From: Collinsella sp.
Lineage (GTDB): Bacteria > Actinomycetota > Coriobacteriia > Coriobacteriales > Coriobacteriaceae
NCBI GenBank assembly: GCA_031295385.1
Contig: JAUMOL010000013.1
Coordinates: forward strand, 112,456 to 176,455
Direction: 5' to 3'
Length of the DNA: 64,000 nt
This document shows positions 50,654 to 59,290 of the stretch, one piece after another. How positions within the stretch are numbered: position 1 is the stretch's first letter; each line of letters starts with the position of its first letter. A program made the translations under genes and the position numbers. The notes under the pieces were generated by a model. The model was given only the letters and a program-made list of their open reading frames with translations, made no database searches and was not told where the DNA came from.

Positions 50654-51761
50654 CGTATACCGCGACAAACGCAACGGCAGTTGGTATTTCGTGGCTAACC
50701 TCGGCACCGATGCGGAGGGCAAGCGCGTACGCCACTGGGGGCGCGGCTACAAGACCCAGAAGGACGCGAAAGCCGCCTACGATGCGTATATGGCTGACTT
50801 CTCCAAGACCGCCGTTCGCGGCAACTCCACCATGTCATTCGGTGAGTTCTACCGCTCCTATTGGGAGCCTGACTATAGGGCGCGTGTCCGCGAAAGCACT
50901 TTCTATGCCCGCGCCGCTATTGCTCGAAAGCATTTCGGCGCTTTCGATCGCCTGCGGCTGCGGGACATTGCCCCGCCGATGGTGAAGCGGTGGCAGAACG
51001 GGCTTCTGGAGGGTCACGCGCCCTCCTACGTGCGTCTCGTGTTCGGTCACTTCGCTACGGTTCTCGATATGGCGGTGCAGTTGGGGCTTTTGCAGCGCAA
51101 CCCCGCGCGGCAGGTCGGCAATATCCCGAAACGGCACCGTGAGGTCGATTTCTGGACGCGGGACGAGTTCGAGCGTGTAATTGCTACCTTCGACACGTCC
51201 GAGTATTACGGGCTTTATGGCTTCACGTGCCTTTGGCTGCTCTACATGACGGGGCTTCGGTTGGGTGAAGCCCAAGCCCTGCGCTGGTCTGCTATCGACT
51301 TCGGCGAGGGTGTCCTGTCGGTGGACTGCTCGATGTATTACCGTAATGTCCGCGAGTGGAAACTGACCCCGCCAAAAACGAAAGCTGGCAAACGTGCGAT
51401 AGCCCTCGATGCGCTCACGCTTGAATATCTCGAACGCTGGCGCGGCGTGCAGCGCCGTAACGTTGTGACGGACTTTGTCCTTAGCTGGAACGGTGACCCG
51501 TTCGCTAGGGATACCATTGGGCGTATCATCGACCGCCATGCGCCTATGGCTGGCGTTCATCGGATACGCCCGCACGGTCTGCGGCACAGCCATGTTGCCC
51601 TGCTCATCGCCCTTGGTGTGAATGTCTTGTCTATTGCTAACCGTCTCGGGCATCGTGATGTGAGCTTGACTCTTAACGTATATGGACACCTGATGCATGA
51701 TGCTCGCCGCGAGGTTGCCCTCCGTCTCGATGCTGCGTTCTCCGCACCCTCGGACGGGTAA
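50637..51761 (+). CDS. int: Tyrosine recombinase (integrase)
   Basis: A 374-residue phage-type integrase: an N-terminal arm-binding domain (SSNVYRDKRNGSWYFVANLG, about residues 1-55), a core-binding SAM-like domain, and the catalytic domain with Arg in MTGLRLGE, the His-x-x-Arg box HGLRHSH, the His in LGHRD and the nucleophile Tyr in NVYGHLMHD. All four are present, so it looks active. ATG 50637 has GGGGG upstream; ATG 50634 is equally possible. It would act on the 18-bp cores at the two ends. Confidence 0.92.
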   Translation: MPKSSNVYRDKRNGSWYFVANLGTDAEGKRVRHWGRGYKTQKDAKAAYDAYMADFSKTAVRGNSTMSFGEFYRSYWEPDYRARVRESTFYARAAIARKHFGAFDRLRLRDIAPPMVKRWQNGLLEGHAPSYVRLVFGHFATVLDMAVQLGLLQRNPARQVGNIPKRHREVDFWTRDEFERVIATFDTSEYYGLYGFTCLWLLYMTGLRLGEAQALRWSAIDFGEGVLSVDCSMYYRNVREWKLTPPKTKAGKRAIALDALTLEYLERWRGVQRRNVVTDFVLSWNGDPFARDTIGRIIDRHAPMAGVHRIRPHGLRHSHVALLIALGVNVLSIANRLGHRDVSLTLNVYGHLMHDARREVALRLDAAFSAPSDG

Positions 51762-51816
51762 CTTTATGCTGCTATCGTGCGGATAGCCTAGTGTTGGTAA
51801 ACGCGGCTCTGCTATG

Positions 51817-51948
51817 GCGGGCTGGTAGGCAAAAAAATAACGAGCAAAATATATATTTTGCTTGTGCCCGTTCCTTTGTGGTGTTACTCTTCTAATCGAA
51901 GAGCAAAACAGCTGTTTTGCTAAAGCTACTTCGAAAGGAATTCAAATG
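51817..51948 (+). promoter_or_regulatory. Right copy of duplicated element control region
   Basis: 132 bp ending at the ATG of the last element gene. It carries AGCAAAATATATATTTTGCT (51843-51862) and AGCAAAACAGCTGTTTTGCT (51902-51921), both perfect 20-bp palindromes, starts 59 bp apart as in the left copy. The gap 51762-51945 contains no other gene. Confidence 0.7.
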
Positions 51949-52305
51949 TCTGTATCTGAAATGCCTTGGTCTGGTCATAAGACCCCTACCGCTTGGCCTG
52001 TCCCTGATGGGGTCGAGCCGTTCCAGCGCGGCGAGACCATGAACGGCGGCATCGAGGTGGATTGCTATCTGTACGGCGGGGTTCTGGTAGCTCTTGCCCA
52101 CGCCGACATTTTGCGCATTGAGTTTTTGAGTGTGAAACTCGGCTCAGTCGAGCTCGAGATTAATCTGCTCGGTTTTGGTGCGACGGGAAACTACACATGG
52201 ACCAGCGTGTATCTTGACCCTGACCTGTTAATCGGGCATAGCCTGTCCGACCTTACTTTTGAGTTCCTCACTATCGGGGACGATGACGAGGACGATGACG
52301 AGTAG
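51946..52305 (+). CDS. Element terminal acidic protein of unknown function
   Basis: A 119-residue protein with an acidic tail (DDDEDDDE) and no membrane helix or signal. The middle has strands VDCYLYGGVLVALAHADILR and LGSVELEINLLGFGATG. GAAAGGAA precedes the ATG. It is transcribed from the right palindrome region, a near-copy of the one that starts the other end of the element, so both may respond to the same regulator. It is followed by a terminator and the right att. Confidence 0.6.
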   Translation: MSVSEMPWSGHKTPTAWPVPDGVEPFQRGETMNGGIEVDCYLYGGVLVALAHADILRIEFLSVKLGSVELEINLLGFGATGNYTWTSVYLDPDLLIGHSLSDLTFEFLTIGDDDEDDDE

Positions 52306-52318
52306 CACCCAGCTCTTA

Positions 52319-52352
52319 GCCCTGACCCTTAACGGGTTGGGGCTTTTCTTTT
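52319..52352 (+). terminator. Terminator of the element's last gene
   Basis: GCCCTGACCC and GGGTTGGGGC pair with wobbles around TTAAC and are followed by TTTTCTTTT. Confidence 0.75.
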
Positions 52353-52474
52353 GTCATCCTCGCGTGCAACCGATTTGCAACCAACCCAGCCCTAGCGACC
52401 CGCCTGAACCCGTGGGGAACGGCACCGACAGCGCCTAAAATCGCTGGTCGGATGCTATCGAACCTTGATTCCTA

Positions 52475-52492
52475 ATTTCGAGGGTATTACCG
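52475..52492. other. attR, 18-bp core
   Basis: Exact second copy of ATTTCGAGGGTATTACCG, 56 bp upstream of the likely recJ -10 box. The integration therefore leaves recJ's promoter intact. Confidence 0.85.
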
Positions 52493-52524
52493 GCATCGTT
52501 TACCGAAACCGCGGCGTGCTGCGG

Positions 52525-52553
52525 CGATTTGCGTCCGCGCCGCACGGTATAAT
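52525..52553 (+). promoter_or_regulatory. Candidate promoter of recJ
   Basis: A perfect -10 TATAAT at 52548-52553 with CGATTT 17 nt upstream (weak -35). It lies 3' of attR and before the small leader ORF. Confidence 0.45.
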
Positions 52554-52609
52554 AAATCCGTTCAACAGATCTGCCTGCCGAAGCGGGCATACACAGAGGA
52601 CTCATCGCT

Positions 52610-52675
52610 ATGAACCGTGAGAGGTATCGCGGCGACCTGCCCCTATCGGGGGTGGGTGCCTATGTCATCGCTTAA
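52610..52675 (+). CDS. Short upstream ORF overlapping the recJ start
   Basis: ATG 52610 follows AGAGGAC at good spacing and encodes 21 residues before TAA at 52673. It overlaps the recJ start (52662) by 14 nt in another frame. Translation of this leader could couple to recJ or limit it. It is the only frame with a good ribosome site between the promoter and recJ; no family is recognisable. Confidence 0.4.
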   Translation: MNRERYRGDLPLSGVGAYVIA

Positions 52676-55600
52676 GACGACGCATCGCTGGGCGGTCGCT
52701 CAGCAAAATCCCGAGCTCGAAAAGGGGCTTTCGGCTGGTCTGGGCATTCCCGGGCTGGTGGCGCGCATTATGGTCGCGCACGGCATTGGCTCCATCAAAG
52801 AGGGCCAATTGTTTTTGACGCCTTCGCTCGATCGCGACTGGGCCGACCCACTCATTATCCCGGGCATGTCGGTCGTTGCCGACCGCGTCGAGCGTGCTAT
52901 TCGCAACCACGAGCACATTGCAGTCTTTGGCGATTTTGACGTTGACGGTATTACGTCGACCTGCCTGTTGACCGAGGCGCTGCGCACGTTTGGCGCCGAT
53001 GTCACGCCGTTTATTCCGCATCGCTTTGATGAGGGCTACGGTCTTTCGCGCGCGGCGCTCGACCGCGTTAACGAGCTCACTCGCCCCCAGCTGATCGTGA
53101 CCGTCGATAACGGCATTGCCGCCAAGGAAGAGGTTTCCTACCTGGAGAGCCTGGGGATCGATTTGGTGGTCACGGACCATCACGAGCCCTCCGACCAGGT
53201 GCCGCAGGGTGTGCCCCTGACTGACCCCAAGCTCGAGGACGAGGGCCCCTCGCGTGAGCTTGCCGGTGCTGGTGTGGCGCTCAAGCTGGTGCAAGTCCTG
53301 GGTGAGCGCCTGGGCAAGCCGTCGTATTGGCGTTCGCTAATCGAGGTCGCGGCGCTGGGCACCGTGTCCGACATGATGCCGCTCACGCCCGAGAACCGCG
53401 CGCTGGTTGCCGAGGGCATCCAGCAGATGCGCGTAACCGCTCGCCCCGGCTATATCGCGCTTGCCGCGCTCGCCAAGGCGGACCTTTCGAGCATTACGGC
53501 GGATGGCCTGTCATTCTCGCTCATTCCCCGCTTAAACGCTGCCGGTCGCATGGCTGATCCCAAGCTGGCGCTCGACCTGCTGCTTGCCCGCGATCCCATC
53601 GAAGCAAGCGCACTGGCGGCTGAGCTCGAGGAAATCAACCGCCAGCGCCGTGAGATCGAGGCGGAGCTCACGCGCGATGCCATGGCAAAGGTCGAGGAGA
53701 CCTATGACGGCGGACGCGCGATCGTCGTGGGCGGCGAAGGCTGGCACGAGGGCGTCAAGGGCATCGTGGCAAGCCGTCTGACCAACCGCTACCACGTGCC
53801 GGCGCTGCTGTTCTCGATCGAGGACGGTATCGCGCGCGGCTCTGGTCGCTCGGTGGGCAAAGTTAACCTGTTTGACGCCATCGAGCGCTGTTCCGACCTG
53901 ATGATTCGTCGCGGCGGACATGCCGGCGCGGTGGGTGTGACCATCGAGGCATCCAAGCTCGATGAGTTCCTCCGTCGCCTTTCCGCTGTGTTGTCCGAGC
54001 TTCCCGCCGAGGACTTTGAGGACACCGACGAGGTTGCCGCCACGGTCGACCTTTCCGAATTGAATATCGAGACCATCGAGCAGATTTCCCGCCTTGAGCC
54101 GTTTGGCCAGGGTAATAAGGTGCCGCTGCTGGCTGCCGAGGGCGTGACGATGTGTGATCGCGCCGTGGTGGGTAAGACCGGCGAGCACATGCGCTTCGTG
54201 GCGACGGATGGCGCCGCGAGTGTGCCGGCCATCATGTTTCGTGTGCCGCAGATCGACAAGCTTATCAATTGCGACAGCGCCGTCGACTTGGTGTTCGAGG
54301 CTGTTGCCGAGCATTGGCAGGGTCGTGTGAAGCCCAAGCTCATGGTCAAGGATGTTCTGGTCCGCGATACCACGCTGCCCAGCGTCGACGATCCGGCATG
54401 CGAGCTTCGTCGTGGCGTGCAGCCGGCGGATTCCGGCCTGCGCCTGGAGTCGCGCAAGCGCGAGACGCTCGCCCAGCTTTCTTATACCGAGCTGACACGC
54501 TCGCTTATCCATAGCTTTATCGGCTCGAACCAGCCACACCGCGCGCAGGTCGAGGCGCTCGACGCCTTGGCCGATCACCAAAGTGTTCTGGCCGTTATGG
54601 GAACGGGGCGCGGCAAGTCGCTCATCTTCCATGTGCATGCCGCGCGCGAGGCGGTCCTTCGCGGGCGTGCGAGCATCTTTGTCTATCCGCTGCGTGCGCT
54701 CGTTGCCGACCAGGCCTATCACCTCTCGTCGACGATGGCAGCGCTTGGCATTGGCGTTGGCGTGCTGACCGGCGAGACCGTGGAGGCCGCACGCGATGAC
54801 GTGTTCGCCGGTCTAGCTTCGGGCCGCACCGGTATCGTGCTCACGACGCCCGAGTTCCTGTCTATCCACCGTGACCGCTTCGCGCGTTCGGGCCGCATCG
54901 GCTTTGTCGTTATCGATGAGGCGCACCACGCCGGCCTTGCCAAGGGCGGCGACCGCAGCGCCTATCTTGACATGCCCGATATCCTCAAAGCCCTGGGCGA
55001 CCCGGTCGTTATGGCTGCGACGGCCACCGCGACGGCTCCGGTCGTGGCCGAGCTTGCCCGCATGTTGCCGATCACTCGCACGGTGGTCGACGAGACGGTG
55101 CGCGAGAACCTGCAGCTCGAGGACGACCGCGACCTTGCGAGCCGCGAGAACCGTTTGGTGTCGATCGTGGCGACGGGGGAGAAGACCGTCATTTACGTCA
55201 ATTCGCGCGACCAGTCCGTGGCGCTCGCCAAGACGTTGCGCAAGCGTGTGCCCGATTGCGCAACCCATATCGCGTTCTATAACGCGGGGCTTGCGCGTTC
55301 CGATCGCCGTCGCGTGGAGGAAGCATTCCGAGACGGCAGCCTCAGCTGCATCGTCTCGACATCTGCCTTTGGCGAGGGCGTCAACCTGCCCGATATCCGC
55401 CATGTCGTGCTCTATCACATGCCGTTTGGCGGCATTGAGTTTAACCAGATGAGCGGCCGTGCCGGTCGCGATGGCCAGCCCGCCGTGATCCACCTGCTCT
55501 ATTCGTCGCGCGATGCCCGCATTAACGAGCGCCTGCTCGACTGCTACGCACCCGAGCGCGACGAGCTCGTCACACTCTATCGCGCGCTGCAGACCATGTG

Positions 55601-55949
55601 GCGCTCCAACCGCGGCAAGACCGGGGATGATTCATTCTGCGCAAGCGATATCGACATCGCGCAGATGTGCCTTGCCATCGATGCCCGCACGCCGGTCGAC
55701 GAGCGCTCGGTGGAAAGCGGCCTAGGAATCTTCGAAGAGCTTGGTTTCTGTCGCGTTTCGGGGTTTGACGATACGCGTCGTATCGCGATGGCCGAAAACC
55801 CCGGCCGCGTGCAATTGAGCAGGTCAATTCGCTATTTGGAGGGCTTGCGCTCGCGCATGGAGTTTTCGGCTTTCCGGAGCTGGGCGCTCGATTCGTGCGC
55901 TTCTGATATGCTAGCCAAAGTTAACCGCCCGATCGTACCGCGGGCCTAG
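52662..55949 (+). CDS. recJ: RecJ single-strand exonuclease fused to a RecQ-like SF2 helicase
   Basis: A 1095-residue fusion. The N-terminal 560 residues are RecJ: FGDFDVDG (about 89-96), TVDNG, VTDHHE (DHH at 172-174) and RRGGHAGAVG in the DHHA1 part, so 5'-3' ssDNA exonuclease activity is expected. From about 615 a superfamily-II helicase follows: MGTGRGKS (about 645-652), VIDEAHH (about 750), ATATAT and QMSGRAGRDGQ (about 929). Ordinary RecJ is 560-600 residues, so the helicase half nearly doubles it. The pairing mimics RecQ plus RecJ, which cooperate in end resection. ATG 52662 has GGGGGTGGG upstream. It precedes relA/spoT by 15 bp. Confidence 0.9.
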   Translation: MSSLKTTHRWAVAQQNPELEKGLSAGLGIPGLVARIMVAHGIGSIKEGQLFLTPSLDRDWADPLIIPGMSVVADRVERAIRNHEHIAVFGDFDVDGITSTCLLTEALRTFGADVTPFIPHRFDEGYGLSRAALDRVNELTRPQLIVTVDNGIAAKEEVSYLESLGIDLVVTDHHEPSDQVPQGVPLTDPKLEDEGPSRELAGAGVALKLVQVLGERLGKPSYWRSLIEVAALGTVSDMMPLTPENRALVAEGIQQMRVTARPGYIALAALAKADLSSITADGLSFSLIPRLNAAGRMADPKLALDLLLARDPIEASALAAELEEINRQRREIEAELTRDAMAKVEETYDGGRAIVVGGEGWHEGVKGIVASRLTNRYHVPALLFSIEDGIARGSGRSVGKVNLFDAIERCSDLMIRRGGHAGAVGVTIEASKLDEFLRRLSAVLSELPAEDFEDTDEVAATVDLSELNIETIEQISRLEPFGQGNKVPLLAAEGVTMCDRAVVGKTGEHMRFVATDGAASVPAIMFRVPQIDKLINCDSAVDLVFEAVAEHWQGRVKPKLMVKDVLVRDTTLPSVDDPACELRRGVQPADSGLRLESRKRETLAQLSYTELTRSLIHSFIGSNQPHRAQVEALDALADHQSVLAVMGTGRGKSLIFHVHAAREAVLRGRASIFVYPLRALVADQAYHLSSTMAALGIGVGVLTGETVEAARDDVFAGLASGRTGIVLTTPEFLSIHRDRFARSGRIGFVVIDEAHHAGLAKGGDRSAYLDMPDILKALGDPVVMAATATATAPVVAELARMLPITRTVVDETVRENLQLEDDRDLASRENRLVSIVATGEKTVIYVNSRDQSVALAKTLRKRVPDCATHIAFYNAGLARSDRRRVEEAFRDGSLSCIVSTSAFGEGVNLPDIRHVVLYHMPFGGIEFNQMSGRAGRDGQPAVIHLLYSSRDARINERLLDCYAPERDELVTLYRALQTMWRSNRGKTGDDSFCASDIDIAQMCLAIDARTPVDERSVESGLGIFEELGFCRVSGFDDTRRIAMAENPGRVQLSRSIRYLEGLRSRMEFSAFRSWALDSCASDMLAKVNRPIVPRA

Positions 55950-55964
55950 GGGAAGGGGACCTCG

Positions 55965-58325
55965 ATGGATGCCGCAGCCCGTACCGCCCATGATTCCACC
56001 CTCCAGCCGTTTTCGGAGATGGAGCACTATAAGCATGCCGATGAGCTGCCGCCCGAGATTATGGCAGACAGCTACGACAAGCTGGAGCGTCTGTGCCTCA
56101 AATATATGAATGAGGACGACTTTTCTAAGGTTGAGCAGGCCTACTGCTTTGCTGCCGAGAAGCATTGCAACCAAAAGCGGCGCTCGGGTGAGATGTACAT
56201 CAACCATCCCGTCGAGGTGGCCATCATTCTGGCCGATCTCAAGATGGACTGCGATGTGGTGTGCGCCGCGCTGCTGCACGATACCGTCGAGGATACTGAG
56301 ACCTCGCTCGCCGATGTTTCCGGCCTGTTTGGCGATACGGTGGCCGAGCTCGTCGATGGCGTGACCAAGCTCACCAACATCGAAGTCGACAGCATGGACG
56401 AGAAGCAGGCGCTCACGCTGCGCAAGATGTTCCTTGCCATGTCCAAGGACATTCGCGTCATCATCGTTAAACTTGCCGACCGTCTGCACAACATGCGAAC
56501 GCTGGCAGCCCTGCGCGAGGATCGTCGCCTATTTAAGGCTCGCGAGACCATGGACGTGTACGCGCCCTTGGCCGACCGCCTGGGCATGAGCTCTATTAAG
56601 TGGGAGCTCGAGGACCTGTCCTTCTTCTACCTGGAGCCCGATGCCTACCAGCGCATCGCGCGCATGGTGGCGGAGTCGCGCGAGGTCCGTGAGCGCTATC
56701 TGGCTGAGACCATCAAGACACTCACCGACGAGCTCAACCGCATTGGCCTGGAAGGCTTCCAGATCAACGGCCGTTCCAAGCACTATTGGTCCATCTACCA
56801 AAAGATGAAGCGCAAGGGCAAGGAGTTCTCCGAGATCTACGACCTGGTGGCGCTGCGCGTTATTACCCATTCGGTGCGCGATTGCTACTCCACGCTCGGT
56901 GCGGTGCATACGCTGTGGCACCCCATGCCTGGTCGCTTTAAAGACTATATCGCCATGCCCAAGGTCAATAACTACCAGTCGCTCCACACGACGGTCATCG
57001 GCCCTACGGCTCGTCCGCTCGAGATTCAGATTCGAACCTACGAGATGCATGAGCAGGCCGAGTACGGCATTGCCGCCCACTGGCTATATAAGAAGTCGGG
57101 CGGATCGTCTGCTTCCAAGACCAATGACGCTCAACGTTTGGACGACCAGATTAACTGGCTTAAGCACTCACTCGATTGGGCTGCGTCTGATGAGATTACC
57201 GACGCCAAGGAATACCTGCATTCGCTGAAGGTCGACCTCTTCGATCAGGAGATCTTCGTCTTCACGCCCAAAGGCGAGGTCATGGCGCTTCGTGCCGGCT
57301 CCACGCCGCTCGACTTTGCCTATGCCGTTCACACCGAGGTGGGAAACCATTGCGTCGGCGCCAAAATCAACGGTGCGGTGGCTCCGCTCACGCACGAGAT
57401 CAAGACGGGCGACCGCGTTGAAATCCTGACTAACAAGAGTTCCAAGCCGTCGCGTGATTGGCTCAAGATCGTCAAGACGCCTTCCGCCAAGTCAAAGATC
57501 CGTCGCTACTTTGCCGCCGCGACTAAGGACGACGACGCTGCCGCCGGCCGCGATATGCTGGCCAAGGACCTGCGCAAGCGCGGGTATGGCATCTCCACGC
57601 CGCGCTCCACGCGTGCGCTCAATGCCGTGGCGGAGCAGTTTAACTTCAAGCAGCTCGAGGACCTGTTTGCCGCCGTCGGTGCCGGCAAGGTTGCCCCGCG
57701 CGCTGTGGGCAATAAGGTCGAGCAAATCTTGGACCCCAAGCCCGAGGAACAGCTCACCAAGGCCGAGGCTATCGCCGAGGTCGTGAAACAGCCGGCCCGC
57801 GGCTCCAACCGCAAGCCGCAAAAGCGTGGCAAGAGCGCAAGTAACGGCATTATCGTTAAGGGCGAGAGCAACAGTGGCCTGCTGGTCCGTCTGGCTCATT
57901 GCTGCAACCCCGTGACGGGCGACGATATCGTCGGCTTCATCACGCGTGGCCGAGGTGTCTCAGTGCATCGCGCCAACTGCCCCAACGTCAAGGGTCTTAT
58001 GGAACATCCCGAGCGCATGATCGATGTGGAGTGGGACGGCGCTGCCGACACCCTCTTCCAGGTCGAGATCGTGGTCGAGTGCCTGGACCGCATGGGCCTG
58101 CTCAAGGACGTCACCATTGCCATTGGCGATGCAGGCGGCAATATCCTTTCCGCCGCCACCTCGACCAACCGCGAGGGTATTGCGACCCTGCGCTTTATGG
58201 TCGAGATTTCGGATGCGAGCGGCCTGGATCCGCTGCTGGCTTCCATCAGCAGTGTCGATTCGGTCTACGACGCTCGCCGTCTTATGCCCGGCGAGGGCGG
58301 AGCGCAACTCAAGCGCCGTGTGTAG
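55965..58325 (+). CDS. relA: Bifunctional (p)ppGpp synthetase/hydrolase (RelA/SpoT, Rel)
   Basis: A 786-residue long Rel protein. The hydrolase HD domain contains AALLHDTVEDTE, with IKVLADRLHN-like (VIIVKLADRLHNMRTLAAL) following. The synthetase region has KGKEFSEIYDLVALRV and FKDYIAMPKVNNYQSLHTTV. TGS then sits near EIFVFTPKGEVMALRAGSTP, and a C-terminal ACT domain is present. Both halves look intact, so it should make and degrade ppGpp. Start ATG 55965 has GGAAGGGGAC upstream. It follows recJ closely and is probably co-transcribed; no other relA-like gene is in the window. Confidence 0.95.
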   Translation: MDAAARTAHDSTLQPFSEMEHYKHADELPPEIMADSYDKLERLCLKYMNEDDFSKVEQAYCFAAEKHCNQKRRSGEMYINHPVEVAIILADLKMDCDVVCAALLHDTVEDTETSLADVSGLFGDTVAELVDGVTKLTNIEVDSMDEKQALTLRKMFLAMSKDIRVIIVKLADRLHNMRTLAALREDRRLFKARETMDVYAPLADRLGMSSIKWELEDLSFFYLEPDAYQRIARMVAESREVRERYLAETIKTLTDELNRIGLEGFQINGRSKHYWSIYQKMKRKGKEFSEIYDLVALRVITHSVRDCYSTLGAVHTLWHPMPGRFKDYIAMPKVNNYQSLHTTVIGPTARPLEIQIRTYEMHEQAEYGIAAHWLYKKSGGSSASKTNDAQRLDDQINWLKHSLDWAASDEITDAKEYLHSLKVDLFDQEIFVFTPKGEVMALRAGSTPLDFAYAVHTEVGNHCVGAKINGAVAPLTHEIKTGDRVEILTNKSSKPSRDWLKIVKTPSAKSKIRRYFAAATKDDDAAAGRDMLAKDLRKRGYGISTPRSTRALNAVAEQFNFKQLEDLFAAVGAGKVAPRAVGNKVEQILDPKPEEQLTKAEAIAEVVKQPARGSNRKPQKRGKSASNGIIVKGESNSGLLVRLAHCCNPVTGDDIVGFITRGRGVSVHRANCPNVKGLMEHPERMIDVEWDGAADTLFQVEIVVECLDRMGLLKDVTIAIGDAGGNILSAATSTNREGIATLRFMVEISDASGLDPLLASISSVDSVYDARRLMPGEGGAQLKRRV

Positions 58326-58364
58326 GTGCGAGAGCCTCTCAGCATCATAGATATTGGTTGCGTT

Positions 58365-58395
58365 CGAGGCATCGTTTGGTGCCTCGAGCGTATTT
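58365..58395 (+). terminator. Weak hairpin after rel
   Basis: CGAGGCA (58365-58371) and TGCCTCG (58380-58386) form a 7-bp stem followed by AGCGTATTTTA. It may end the recJ-rel transcript partly. Confidence 0.4.
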
Positions 58396-58413
58396 TAGAA
58401 GGAGGGTATGCGC

Positions 58414-59097
58414 ATGGACGATATGACTTTGGACCTGACACCCCGAGGCACGGCTTCGATTGAGGCACTCGTTAACGGCCCGATTCAGACCAACAGTTAC
58501 GCCGTGATTTCGAATGACGAGTGCTTAATCGTCGATCCGGCATGGGAGGGCGAGCGTCTTGTGGAGCATATCCGCACCGCGCATCCCGAGGTGCGCGTAC
58601 TCGGCTCTGTCTGCACGCACGGTCATGCCGACCATGTTGGCGGGGTTGCCGGGGTTCGAGCTGTCGTTGGCGACAGTGCACTATATGAGTTGTGCGCTAA
58701 GGACGTGACGGTACCTCGCGCAAATATCGAGGAGCAGCGTGTCATGTGGGGTATCGAGACGCCCGATCCGGGTGAGCCGACGCGTTTGCTTGCCGAGGGC
58801 GATACAATCGAGGTGGGCGACGTCTGCCTGCAGGTGATCGAGACGCCGGGGCATACGCCGGGCGGCATCGTCCTGTTCGCCGCGACCGAGCAGGGGAACA
58901 TCGCCTTTGTGGGCGACACGCTTTTCCCGGGCAGCCACGGTCGTACCGATCTTTCCGGCGGTGACGAGGCGGCGATTATGCGCTCGCTCTCCAAACTTGC
59001 CAAGACGCTTCCGCCCGATACCGTTTGCTTGACGGGCCATGGCGATTCGACCACGATGGCGCGCGAACTTATGCAGAACCCGTTTATGCAGATGTAG
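58414..59097 (+). CDS. MBL-fold metallohydrolase (glyoxalase II-like)
   Basis: A 227-residue hydrolase with the metal motif THGHADHVGG (HxHxDH), the downstream His in ETPGHTPGG, Asp in FVGDTLFPGSHGR and the final TGHGDSTT. These fit the hydroxyacylglutathione-hydrolase-like (YcbL/GloB2) group with two metals; the substrate is uncertain, and the glutathione-binding C-terminal domain of true GloB is absent. ATG 58414 lies 8 nt after AGGAGG; ATG 58408 is too close. It is single, between rel and fba. Confidence 0.85.
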   Translation: MDDMTLDLTPRGTASIEALVNGPIQTNSYAVISNDECLIVDPAWEGERLVEHIRTAHPEVRVLGSVCTHGHADHVGGVAGVRAVVGDSALYELCAKDVTVPRANIEEQRVMWGIETPDPGEPTRLLAEGDTIEVGDVCLQVIETPGHTPGGIVLFAATEQGNIAFVGDTLFPGSHGRTDLSGGDEAAIMRSLSKLAKTLPPDTVCLTGHGDSTTMARELMQNPFMQM

Positions 59098-59245
59098 GCT
59101 CGAAGCCGTCTTTCGAACCACGAGGACCGCTCAATCGTCAAGCTATTTTCCCCAGTGGGTCGATTCTGTGGGGCAAACGGTCAAAATTTGTCCAATCGGA
59201 TGGTATTCGTGAACAAACGAACGTTTATGCTCGGGTATGTCGTGG

Positions 59246-59251
59246 TAAAAT
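59246..59251 (+). promoter_or_regulatory. Candidate -10 box of fba
   Basis: TAAAAT, with TTTATG 16 nt upstream as a weak -35, then the leader up to AGGAGG and ATG 59291. The 193-bp gap 59098-59290 holds no gene. Confidence 0.35.
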
Positions 59252-59290
59252 CTCAGACGTTATCGGAGCAACCTTACAGGAGGTTTCTTT

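Larger units (their letters stand above)
44235..52492. mobile_element. 8.26-kb integrated element with HUH Rep, FtsK-like ATPase and tyrosine integrase
   Basis: It is bounded by a perfect 18-bp direct repeat at 44235-44252 and 52475-52492. Inside are 12 genes on one strand: seven small membrane or secreted or unknown proteins, an FtsK/HerA-type ATPase, an HUH Rep, a DUF3173 protein, a tyrosine integrase at the right and an acidic protein at the end. No chromosomal housekeeping gene is included, and removing it joins the BASS-transporter upstream region to the recJ promoter without loss. Size and content fit either an integrated filamentous-phage-like element or a small mobilisable/conjugative element. 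Excision has not been shown. Confidence 0.85.
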
